Source of the DNA: CAYJPA01 sp964371945 | GTDB taxonomy: Bacteria; Chloroflexota; Chloroflexia; Thermomicrobiales; UBA6265 | DNA length: 33,841 nt | NCBI GenBank assembly: GCA_964371945.1 | Contig: CAYJPA010000065.1 | Coordinates: 1-33,841 of the forward strand | Reading direction: 5' to 3' | Shown here: positions 1-7,894 of the stretch, in pieces | Position numbering within the stretch: position 1 is the first letter of the stretch | Layout of the letters: the number at the start of each line of letters is the position of its first letter | Translations under genes and position numbers: made by a program | Notes under the pieces: generated by a model | Seen by the model: the letters and a program-made list of their open reading frames with translations, nothing else | What the model was told of the DNA's origin: nothing | Database searches by the model: none

Positions 1-317
1 CTCATCCCCTCGACTTTGATCTTGTTGCCGGTCGGCGGCGCACCGAGGAACTCGCCTTGGTGGGTCCCAGTCAGCATCCAGCGCGTCAGCACCTTGTTGC
101 CCTCGGCCACGAAATCGGTGCATTCGAAATGAAGATCGGGAAACGCCTCGCGCCACTTCCGCCATTGTGCCTTGAACCCCTCGCGACCTGAGCCGAAGTC
201 GGGGTCATTGCCCGCCGCGTCGAGCGGAATGAACTGGTCGATCGCCGACTCGTCGCCTTGATTCCAGATTCGCTCGAAAAACTCCGCGGCGATCCGCTTG
301 TTCTCTTCTGCCGACAC
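1..317 (-). CDS. SnoaL-like / ester cyclase family protein (3' end cut by window edge)
   Basis: Translating the minus strand from a GTG at 317-315 gives an open frame of 105 codons that runs off the window. A GGAG lies about 6 nt before the GTG, which supports this start. The protein begins VSAEENKRIAAEFFERIWNQ and continues with an aromatic-rich segment (WRKWREAFPDLHF), then a GEFLGAPPTGNKI segment. This is the usual pattern of the SnoaL-like polyketide cyclase / ester cyclase group in the NTF2-like fold: small alpha+beta proteins of about 130-150 residues with a cone-shaped pocket. The substrate cannot be predicted. The gene is divergent from the DinB-like gene that follows. Family assignment is from overall pattern only. 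Confidence 0.72.
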   Translation of the reverse strand, partial: MSAEENKRIAAEFFERIWNQGDESAIDQFIPLDAAGNDPDFGSGREGFKAQWRKWREAFPDLHFECTDFVAEGNKVLTRWMLTGTHQGEFLGAPPTGNKIKVEGM

Positions 318-456
318 CGATTCGCTCCTTCATTGGGTGAGTTCCAGATTTGCATGCGCCATGCATCTTACACCGGCAGCCGGACATTGCCCGCAAGTCC
401 GAGTGCTACACTCGCGCCCACGTTCAGACATCGGGGAAATCAGGGAGCATCTTCGC

Positions 457-942
457 GTGACCTATGTAACAACGGATCGATTCATCGCGGACGCCCGCCG
501 CACTCAGGTCATTCTGCACGGTCTGCTCCACGGCGTATCGCAACAACTGGCGATGGACTCACGCGACGGCGACGACGGATGGAGCGTGGTCGAGGTCGTT
601 TGCCACCTCCGCGATTACGAAGGCTTTTTCCGCGGCCGGGTCGAATTGATGCTTGATCAGGACAATCCGATACTCCCCAAGTACGACCACGAAGCATTGG
701 CAATCGAACGCGATTACCAACATCAAGACTTGCAGGAAGCGTTATCGGATCTGCTCGAGCAACGCCGCGCATTCCTGGTGCTCTTCGAGAGCCTATCGGA
801 CGAGCAACTCCGGCGTGAAGGCGTTCATCCTGAGAACGGTCCGATTCGGGTTTTCGATTCGCTTGTCCAGCTCACGCACCACGATCTGACGCATCTCGAC
901 CAGATCACCCGTTGTTTGAAGCTGTCCGAACGACTGCTCTGA
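457..942 (+). CDS. DinB-like four-helix-bundle protein
   Basis: A 161-residue protein with the DinB/YfiT-like four-helix layout. WSVVEVVCHL at residues 43-52 supplies the first His (H50). HHDLTHLDQI at 141-150 supplies the second and third (H142, H146). In this family the three His bind a divalent metal, and members act as metal-dependent thiol transferases or hydrolases, or have no known activity. The open frame extends upstream to 298, but the GTG at 457 has AGGGAG at 442-447 with 9 nt spacing. The upstream extension also overlaps the promoter of the divergent SnoaL-like gene, so I take 457. A second DinB-like gene lies near 30 kb. Substrate unknown. Confidence 0.75.
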   Translation: MTYVTTDRFIADARRTQVILHGLLHGVSQQLAMDSRDGDDGWSVVEVVCHLRDYEGFFRGRVELMLDQDNPILPKYDHEALAIERDYQHQDLQEALSDLLEQRRAFLVLFESLSDEQLRREGVHPENGPIRVFDSLVQLTHHDLTHLDQITRCLKLSERLL

Positions 943-976
943 TTCGTTGAGAGGCCGGAGCGGAAGAGAATGAGTC

Positions 977-2142
977 ATGGAGAACCGCTTCACCCGCCGC
1001 TCGTTCGCCGCGACCGCGGTCAACGTGGTTCTGCCGCGAACTTCAATCTCAGCGCGGACTGCTGCCTCCGACGCCGCGTGGTCATTCCCAATCGTGTTTC
1101 CGGATCAACAACCAGGAGACGGTCTTTGCATCAAGCACGGCTATGCCTGTGAAAATTCCGAACACTATCCGGGGCTCCTCCACACGGGAGAGAACTGGTA
1201 CGGCATCGGGCGAAGCGCGACCGAAGCGGATGTTATTGCAGTCGCTGACGGCGAGGTTGTCTACGCCGATTTCGACTACCCCGGGCGCGTCGTGATCATC
1301 AAACACCAGACCGATCTGTATTCGATGTACGGTCATCTCGATTACGACCTGACCGTGGACACGGGTCAGTTCGTCAGCCGTGGCGATCGAGTTGGGAGAC
1401 CGCTCTCATACCCCGGCGATTTCGAACGGAGCCATCTGCATTTTGAGATTCGCACCTTCTACATCCGTGACACGGTCAACGGCGATCATCCGAGTCACGG
1501 TNNNNNNNNNNNNNNNNNNNNNNNNNNNNNNNNNNNNNNNNNNNNNNNNNNNNNNNNNNNNNNNNNNNNNNNNNNNNNNNNNNNNNNNNNNNNNNNNNNN
1601 NGATTCGCACCTTCTACATCCGTGACACGGTCAACGGCGATCATCCGAGTCACGGTTTCACGTGCGGGCATCAATGCCCTCCCGGACCGGGTTACTGGCC
1701 GCTTGTCGCCGCCGGGCATCCGTCCGATCTCGGCTGGCTCAATCCAACCCACGTCATCGCCCGGCGCATGTTTGTGCATGGTCCAACGCGGTCCGGCGCA
1801 GGCGCGATCGTCGCGTCACACCCCAGCGCTCCCACCGCCGCGGCATGGTCGGAACCGCCCTGGAAGAGCGCTGCGCGGCAACGCGGCAATCTTGAGCTCA
1901 ACCCGGGTGAGCGCTATCCCTTGCTGCAAATCGCGCCGGGCGACGAGGACTCACGCGGACGAAGCGCTGACGCGTACCGGTTGTGGTATCGGATCGAGTT
2001 GCCGGATGGCGAGCCGGCGTGGGTTCAAGCGGCAAAACCGGCGGCGACGGCAGTCGGTCGCGACGGCGGTCCATCTTCGATTGCGTTCGATTTCATTCCG
2101 GAAACGGCCCTCAATGACGGGATCGGCGAACGATCAAACTGA
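977..2142 (+). CDS. Tat-exported M23 family metallopeptidase (interrupted by an artificial N gap)
   Basis: Start ATG at 977 behind a GGAAGAG. The N-terminus TRRSFAATAV resembles a twin-arginine signal. The M23 (lysostaphin-like) core follows: HTGEN at residues 69-73, YGHLD around 118-122, SHLHFEIR at 152-159. M23 enzymes cut peptidoglycan cross-bridges outside the cytoplasm. The usual zinc motif is HxxxD, and here the Asp is Asn73 (codon AAC at 1193-1195), so activity is doubtful. The frame runs into 100 N flanked by identical 55-bp sequences. Removing one copy plus the N (155 bp) joins both halves in frame as a 336-residue protein. That protein matches the M23 gene at 6639 along its length, including the PGPGYWP segment and a C-terminal LWYRIE module. 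It is therefore one intact gene, not two fragments. Confidence 0.85.
1447..1656. repeat. Duplicated 55-bp contig ends around the N gap
   Basis: 1447-1501 and 1602-1656 are the same 55-bp sequence, both encoding the IRTFYIRDTVNGDHPSHG part of the M23 peptidase. Collapsing the two copies restores one reading frame (the downstream frame shifts by 155 bp and lands in phase with the ATG at 977). The repeat is therefore an assembly product and not a biological duplication. Confidence 0.93.
1502..1601. other. Assembly gap of 100 N
   Basis: Exactly 100 N, the default spacer used by scaffolders. The 55 bases before it (1447-1501) and after it (1602-1656) are identical, so the true gap is best explained as an unmerged contig overlap with no missing sequence. 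Confidence 0.97.
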
Positions 2143-2169
2143 GTTTCCTCCGTGGAGACCGCGAGGCAA

Positions 2170-5100
2170 TCACCACTGGCGAGTTTTGCCCGTTCTTGGC
2201 GGTTTCTTGGTATCGTTTTCGCCCTCGTCGTCTGTCCGTACGACATGCCGTTGGTAGAGCAACGAGCTCGCGAGCAAGAGCACCCCCAGTCCGATGAACG
2301 AGAGTACTCGATACGAGGCATCAAGCGTCGACATGTCCCACAGGAAGACTTTGACCGTGGCGAGCCCAAGCAAAACCAATCCAGAAACCCGAATCGGAAG
2401 TCCAAATCTGAGCACGCCCGCGACGAAGGTTGCGCCTCCAAGCACCGCCCAGAGGATGGAGAGTCCGACTTGCGCCTGTTTCTGCAACGATCCTAGCGAC
2501 GACCCCTCGCCGACCCGGCTCTGGAAATGATCGACCACGCCCACCGACAGCAGATAGACGAACAGCGCGCCCGACACGATCGCCAGCCACTTCGATTGCG
2601 GGTAGGCACGCATTCGCGAGAACGCGAAGGAAAACAACAACGTCAACGCCCCAAACGCGGCAGAGGCTCCACTCCACAGCAGCGCGTGATCGATCCGGCT
2701 CTCGGCATCGACAAAGAGCCGCGCCGGCGGAGCGACTCGCACGATCGCCAGCACAAATCCGGCCCCAGATAGCAACGCGAGCACGCCCTGATAGATCGGC
2801 CTGCCTTCCTCGTCGCGCTCCAGCAACAGCAGCGGCACGATCGCGAGCGCGGCCCACGCGACCACGGTGGCGGCCAGGCCGACCTCAAACGGCATCAAGC
2901 TCCCGACGGTCAACATAGCGCCGACTCGCCATCCAATCCGAAGAATCGCGACACAGGTCAGCATCGATCCAATCACCGCGGCCGCGACGACGAACAGTGT
3001 CGCCAGTGTCGGGCCGTCGACGAAGGGCGTGCTTGGTCGCGTCCATCCATCCGATGTCGCCGGTTCGAGCTCGACCGCGAAGAAGTGAGTCATCGCGAAA
3101 AGCCATGCAGCAATTGCAGGTAGGTCGAGACCCCGGCGCACGAGGAGCCGTCCAGCCTCGTTCATGCTTGAACTGAGTGTGACCTCCGCGGCACTCCTGG
3201 ACTCCACATCCGCTAATGGGGTCGTCGCGAGCGGCTGCCACCGGCCGGCGGCCATCGCTAGAGCTGTGATCAATGTCCAGCCCGCCACCAACGCCACACT
3301 CGATGTTTCGAACGGCATGGCGTAGATCACCGCGAAGACCGCGAGGGCGACCCAAATGAGCCGGTTGAACCGGCCGGTTCCGATCAGCGCGGAGCACGAC
3401 AGCACGATCGCAAGAGCCAAACCGTTCAGATTGAGGAATGGCACACCATCGCCGCGATCGGAGGCGATCCTGTCAACGGGATACTCGACCGTGACCAGAT
3501 GGGCCAGCGCGAGCAGCCAGCCGGCCACCGCCGTGATCATGACGCCACCACGCATGAGCAAGGTCTGGATCGGGACCCGCAGATTGCGGTCCTGTTCCGC
3601 CATTGTGGTTTCGGCGGCAAGCGGGGGCCATCGATTCGCGAGCGTCACGAGCACCGTAGCGGCCGACCATCCTCCGACCAGAGCCACACCGCTCAACTCA
3701 AACGGCATGGTCCACAGCACCAGCCCACCGGCCAGATTCGCGCTGGCGAATCTCGGCCATGAGTGACCGGCGAGCATCGCCGGAATCGCGGCGCCGGCGA
3801 TCAGATAGGCGAGCGCAACTCCTTGCAGATGAAGGAAGGGGATTCCGCTTCCGGCAGCTTCCCCAATGTCCGCGGGTGGGTACTCAAACGAGAAGAAATG
3901 CAGCATCGCGAGGAGATAAGCAGCGCACGCCGGAATCAACAATCCAAAGCTGACTCCCGCGGTCGAGACCGCTCGCAACGCCGGCGGAAGAGCATCGCTG
4001 TCAGTTTTGGCCGCATCGAGGGGGCGCCATCGGGTCGCGAGAACCGTGGCGACGCTCACCAACACCCATGCCCCGACAAGCGCGACGCCGGACAACTCGA
4101 ATGGCATGGACCACATCAGAAGCGCGCCTCCGAGGCAGGCCATCCATCTCCGTAATCCGGCATCCCGCAAGAAGTACCCAGCGACTGCAGCTGCACCAAG
4201 CAGGTAGGCAATCGCCAGTCCATTCCCAAGGAAGGGAATTCCGCTTCCGGCAGCTTCCCCGATGTCCGTGGGCGGGTACTCAAACGAGAAGAGGTGCAAT
4301 ATCGCGAGGAGATAGGCAACGAAGGCGGGAATCAGTAATCCAAAGCGGATGCCCGCCGTTGCGACAGCTTGCAACGCCAACGGAAGAGCGCTGGCGTCGG
4401 TTTCGGCCGCCTCGAGTGGGCGCCATCGTGTCGCGAGAACCGCGGCGACGCTAACCAACACCCAAGCCCCGACAAGCGCAACTCCGGACAATTCGAATGG
4501 CATCGCCCAGATCAGGAGCGCGCCTCCGAGGCAGGCCATCCATCTCCGTAATCCGGCATCACGCAAGAAGTAACCAGCGATGGTAACGGCGCCGAGCAAG
4601 TACGCGATGGTCAGTCCGTTCCCGTTGAACAGCGGCCGGGACGGATCGTCCGCGGTGAACAGGTGGTAGAACGGGTACTCGAAGGTCACCAGATGAGCGA
4701 TCGACATCGCTCCGAGCAGGACGGAAGCGCCGCCGCCATAGGGGTTCTTCAGCTTGCTATAGACCCAGGCAAGCGCCGTCGCTTCGGAGGCCCAGGCCAG
4801 CGTCACCGTGTTGCCACCAAACTGAACCGGCACGGCCATGGTCAGTGCTGCCAGTCCGGTGCCAAATGCGAGCATTCCGAACGGATGCCGATCGCCCTCC
4901 GCCCTCAAGAAATACCCACCAAGGACTCCATGAGCAACAGCCACTGCGAGCAAGAACGTGCCTCGCCATTGCTCGGCGTCACCATCAAGCAGTGCGAATC
5001 CGGCCCCGACCGCGAACGCCGCGTTTGCCATCAACAGCGTGGCCGAGGATTCGGAGAGTTTGGACTTGCGAATCCGGAACTCCTCCCCGCCTGCCGCGAT

Positions 5101-6366
5101 CGCGTGCAGCACCCAGAATCCGGCGAGCGCGATCATGCCGGCGGCGACCGGCGCATCGTCAACCACCCAGACCGCAAACTGCGGAACGGTCAACACGAAG
5201 GCAAGCGGTGAGAGCCACCGCCACGTCTTATAGAGAGCGATCGCGGTCGTTCCAACAAGCGCCGTCGCCAAGAAGGCAATCGTCGTTCCGTTCGGATCGG
5301 CCCCGAGCACGGGCGGCGCAGCCAGAGCGGCCACGATTCCATAGCCGGCAACAACCTGGAGATTGGCTCGAATCGCGATCATCGCGGCACTGCCAGCGCT
5401 AACGAGCGTGATCGCAAGACCGAGCTCGATCGGAATGAGATCGTAGAGTCGAGTCGCGGAGAGCATTGAAAGGCTCATGATGCCGAGACCGACCGAAACC
5501 AGCACGTGCCCGAAGGTGGCTTCCTTCCGCTGGAAGAACATTCCGCCACCGGCAATCATTGCGGTCGCCACAACCACGCCGATTACCACGCGGGCACTCG
5601 GTCCGATCCAGCCTCGACTGAACGCGAGACTGAGGAAGAAAACGGCGCCGACCAGCACCGCAAGTCCGCCGACCCACGCCAATCCTCGTCCACTGATGAG
5701 CTCCTCATAGTCGAGTGCAGAACGGCGAGCTGCGCGCGGAGGAGTTGACGTTGGCGGGGGCGACACAGTCGTCGTCGGTCGTAGGAACGGCTCTCTCGGA
5801 ACCTGGGGCGTCTCCACTCGCGCTGCAGCCTCCGAGTCCATGGAATCCAACCCATCGGGGAGTGGCGCGGAAACCGCGGGCCGCGGTGCAGAATCGGCGA
5901 CGAGATCGGACTCAGCAAGCCGCGCCAACTCCTGGGTAACGAGTGACTCGATCGGATGCAGCAGCGGGAGCTCGGGGCTATCGCTCGACTCGATCGCGAC
6001 TGGGAGCGCACCAGTGCGACGTACTCGCCGGATCGAATCTGGTCGGGCGCTGACCGTTCGAGACCGCGCACGAACCGCGGCCGGGGCGCGCTCGATCGCG
6101 TACACCCTGTTCGCAAGACTGGAAACCCGCTCCTCGAGCGAATCAACGCGGTTCACCGCTTCGCGAACGGCGTCGCGCTCCCGCGCAAGCGCTTCGTCCT
6201 CGGCCCAAGCCGCCTCGAGCATCGCCTTCAGGGGAATCCCGGTTGCCCTCGCATCCCGAGCGAGAATATTGATCACACCCGATCGGGGCTCTCCACACTT
6301 GAGGCAGAAGCGGCACCCAGGCGAAAGATCTTCGCCGCAGCCGGCACATCGGTTGAGCGGAGCCAT
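2170..6366 (-). CDS. DUF2339 polytopic membrane protein with zinc-ribbon N-terminus and internal repeats
   Basis: 1398 residues from the ATG at 6366-6364, which has AAGGAG just upstream; an in-frame ATG 30 codons earlier lacks this. Residues 7-24 carry two CxxC pairs (C7/C10, C21/C24), a zinc ribbon as in many membrane-tethered proteins. A short coiled coil lies near residues 60-95, followed by a Pro/Thr-rich linker. From about residue 215 comes the DUF2339 pattern (GRGLAWVGGLAVLVGAVFFL, then SRGWIGPSARV), then hydrophobic helices to the C-terminus. The MPFE motif recurs five times at spacings of 132, 133, 130 and 141 residues, each followed by a helix and an RW-type end. DUF2339 has no established function; an envelope role is an inference from the flanking M23 peptidases. 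It converges with the first M23 gene (27 bp apart) and diverges from the second. It is longer than typical family members because of the repeats. Confidence 0.85.
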   Translation of the reverse strand: MAPLNRCAGCGEDLSPGCRFCLKCGEPRSGVINILARDARATGIPLKAMLEAAWAEDEALARERDAVREAVNRVDSLEERVSSLANRVYAIERAPAAVRARSRTVSARPDSIRRVRRTGALPVAIESSDSPELPLLHPIESLVTQELARLAESDLVADSAPRPAVSAPLPDGLDSMDSEAAARVETPQVPREPFLRPTTTVSPPPTSTPPRAARRSALDYEELISGRGLAWVGGLAVLVGAVFFLSLAFSRGWIGPSARVVIGVVVATAMIAGGGMFFQRKEATFGHVLVSVGLGIMSLSMLSATRLYDLIPIELGLAITLVSAGSAAMIAIRANLQVVAGYGIVAALAAPPVLGADPNGTTIAFLATALVGTTAIALYKTWRWLSPLAFVLTVPQFAVWVVDDAPVAAGMIALAGFWVLHAIAAGGEEFRIRKSKLSESSATLLMANAAFAVGAGFALLDGDAEQWRGTFLLAVAVAHGVLGGYFLRAEGDRHPFGMLAFGTGLAALTMAVPVQFGGNTVTLAWASEATALAWVYSKLKNPYGGGASVLLGAMSIAHLVTFEYPFYHLFTADDPSRPLFNGNGLTIAYLLGAVTIAGYFLRDAGLRRWMACLGGALLIWAMPFELSGVALVGAWVLVSVAAVLATRWRPLEAAETDASALPLALQAVATAGIRFGLLIPAFVAYLLAILHLFSFEYPPTDIGEAAGSGIPFLGNGLAIAYLLGAAAVAGYFLRDAGLRRWMACLGGALLMWSMPFELSGVALVGAWVLVSVATVLATRWRPLDAAKTDSDALPPALRAVSTAGVSFGLLIPACAAYLLAMLHFFSFEYPPADIGEAAGSGIPFLHLQGVALAYLIAGAAIPAMLAGHSWPRFASANLAGGLVLWTMPFELSGVALVGGWSAATVLVTLANRWPPLAAETTMAEQDRNLRVPIQTLLMRGGVMITAVAGWLLALAHLVTVEYPVDRIASDRGDGVPFLNLNGLALAIVLSCSALIGTGRFNRLIWVALAVFAVIYAMPFETSSVALVAGWTLITALAMAAGRWQPLATTPLADVESRSAAEVTLSSSMNEAGRLLVRRGLDLPAIAAWLFAMTHFFAVELEPATSDGWTRPSTPFVDGPTLATLFVVAAAVIGSMLTCVAILRIGWRVGAMLTVGSLMPFEVGLAATVVAWAALAIVPLLLLERDEEGRPIYQGVLALLSGAGFVLAIVRVAPPARLFVDAESRIDHALLWSGASAAFGALTLLFSFAFSRMRAYPQSKWLAIVSGALFVYLLSVGVVDHFQSRVGEGSSLGSLQKQAQVGLSILWAVLGGATFVAGVLRFGLPIRVSGLVLLGLATVKVFLWDMSTLDASYRVLSFIGLGVLLLASSLLYQRHVVRTDDEGENDTKKPPRTGKTRQW
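3830..4620. repeat. Near-identical ~396-bp tandem duplication inside the DUF2339 gene
   Basis: Two consecutive units offset by 396 bp (for example ATTCCGCTTCCGGCAG at 3842 and again at 4238) differ by only scattered substitutions. They encode the same segments (RDAGLRRWMACLGGALL, MPFELSGVALVGAWVLVSV, SFEYPP). More diverged copies of the same 130-141-residue unit continue towards 2880. High identity of the central pair indicates a recent in-frame duplication; 396 is a multiple of three. Confidence 0.85.
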
Positions 6367-6402
6367 CGTCGTCTCCTTCTGCATTTGTGCCTTAATCTCT
6401 CC

Positions 6403-6420
6403 CTTTTCCCTTGGGAAAAG
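6403..6420. promoter_or_regulatory. 18-bp perfect inverted repeat upstream of the DUF2339 gene
   Basis: CTTTTCCC-TT-GGGAAAAG is a perfect 8-bp inverted repeat with a 2-bp centre, 37 bp upstream of the DUF2339 start codon in the divergent region shared with the second M23 gene. It is too compact for a good RNA hairpin and looks like a site for a dimeric DNA-binding protein. The regulator is unknown. Confidence 0.4.
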
Positions 6421-6638
6421 CGGTGCGGACAAACCTTGGAAGTTCCCACGATGCAATGATCTGCGTGACAGGGTAACTACGGCATCCCCAGAACTAAGGA
6501 TTTTGTCGCAACCTTGTGGCAGGTCCGCATCAGTATCCAGTCAAAATCTGCAGGGGCGAACGGCACGGCCCCTCGTTTACCCGCTCAAGACCGCGTCTTC
6601 TGTTGCGAACACACTCGGTCACGCCGTAGGCTCAGTTG

Positions 6639-7628
6639 ATGCGATCCTTGCATAATCGACGAAGCTTCATGCGACGCGCAATTTCACTCTCCGCCGGTGC
6701 CCTCGTTTCGGGACGGGTTGCAGCCGCCGCGCAAACGAACGGGCCGGTCTTTTCTCTTCCGATCGGATTGCCTGGCCAGATTCTCGGCGCCGGGTTCGTC
6801 ATTCGACACGGATATGCCTGTGAAAATACGTGGTACAACCCTGGATGGCTGCACACCGGCGAGGATTACTACGCGATCGAGGGCGACACGGCCGGCACCC
6901 GAGTCTTTGCCGTTGCTGACGGCGAGATCGTTTTCGCCGGCTCTGAATATCCAGGTCTTGTCGTCATCGTGCAGCACGACGTTGAGCTTTTCTCGATGTA
7001 CGGGCATCTTGATCACTCGCTCGCCGTCGAGAGCGGTTTCGTCGAACGTGGACAGTTGCTCGGCACCGTGCTCGAACGGACCGACGAGCGCGCCCCAAGC
7101 CATCTCCACTTCGAGATCCGAACGTTTCTGACGACGACCGAGGTCAACGGCGATGCACCGCGATATTCGTATGGATGCGGATTCAATTGCGCACCGGGTC
7201 CCGGATACTGGCCGATCGACGCGCCCGAGCATCCGACAGACATGGGCTGGCGGAATCCGACACACGAGATTGCTCGCCGCATGTTCGGCGGAACGCGGGC
7301 GACCGGCGACGCGGAAGTAATTGTCGCAACCGGATCGAGTGAAACGGCGACGCTCTGGTCTGAACCGTCCGAACATGAAGACGCGGAAATAATCAGCGAG
7401 CTCCGCCTGGGCAAGGGCGACCGCTATCGACTGCTTTCGATCGCGACCGGGAGCGACGAGACTCGCGAAACCAGCGCGGAAGGTTACCGGCTCTGGTATC
7501 GCATCGAAGTGCCAGACTCCGGCCCGTTCTGGGTGCGGGGGATTACGCCTTCGTCGAAAGACACTGGATCGGACGGACGTGCATCCTCTATTCGCACTGA
7601 TTTCTTGCCGGCGGTCCCCGCGAATTAG
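6639..7628 (+). CDS. Tat-exported M23 family metallopeptidase
   Basis: A 329-residue paralogue of the M23 gene at 977. The N-terminus has NRRSFMRRAI followed by a small-residue hydrophobic stretch and an AAAAQ cleavage-like end, a probable twin-arginine signal. Zinc ligands are complete: HTGED at residues 72-76 (H72, D76), and SHLHFEIR with H155 and H157; YGHLD carries the conserved H123. A GCGFNCAPGPGYWP segment with two Cys follows, then a C-terminal module with RLWYRIEV that may be SH3-like. M23 peptidases hydrolyse peptidoglycan cross-links outside the membrane. I take the ATG at 6639; a TTG directly before it is in frame. The ribosome-binding site is weak. It is divergent from the DUF2339 gene. 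Confidence 0.88.
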   Translation: MRSLHNRRSFMRRAISLSAGALVSGRVAAAAQTNGPVFSLPIGLPGQILGAGFVIRHGYACENTWYNPGWLHTGEDYYAIEGDTAGTRVFAVADGEIVFAGSEYPGLVVIVQHDVELFSMYGHLDHSLAVESGFVERGQLLGTVLERTDERAPSHLHFEIRTFLTTTEVNGDAPRYSYGCGFNCAPGPGYWPIDAPEHPTDMGWRNPTHEIARRMFGGTRATGDAEVIVATGSSETATLWSEPSEHEDAEIISELRLGKGDRYRLLSIATGSDETRETSAEGYRLWYRIEVPDSGPFWVRGITPSSKDTGSDGRASSIRTDFLPAVPAN

Positions 7629-7894
7629 CACTTGGCTCCTCAGAGTGATCCACAACCCATTGAATTGCTCCAACGACGGGTGCTCACTAACGTGCTCGGA
7701 CAGCATCGTTGCACTTTTGTCACTCCGACTTGTCCCGTGACATGCCTTGTCCATCGCTCCTCCCATAACTTGTGCGTTGTGGGCAAGGTGATGAGTACCA
7801 ATCGACACATATGGCATTGAGTATGCGCGATTGTGACCAAGATTCTTGCCTCTTGCTATCAGATCGGGTCCAGCGGATCTAGGAGGACGAGAGC

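Noticed and set aside
2321..2857. Several Arg-rich open frames overlapping the DUF2339 gene
   Set aside because: The Arg-rich composition typical of the wrong frame in GC-rich DNA; the DUF2339 frame is continuous.
6684..7817. Minus-strand open frame of 377 codons opposite the second M23 peptidase
   Set aside because: The plus strand encodes a full M23 protein with a paralogue at 977. The antisense product is unrecognisable.
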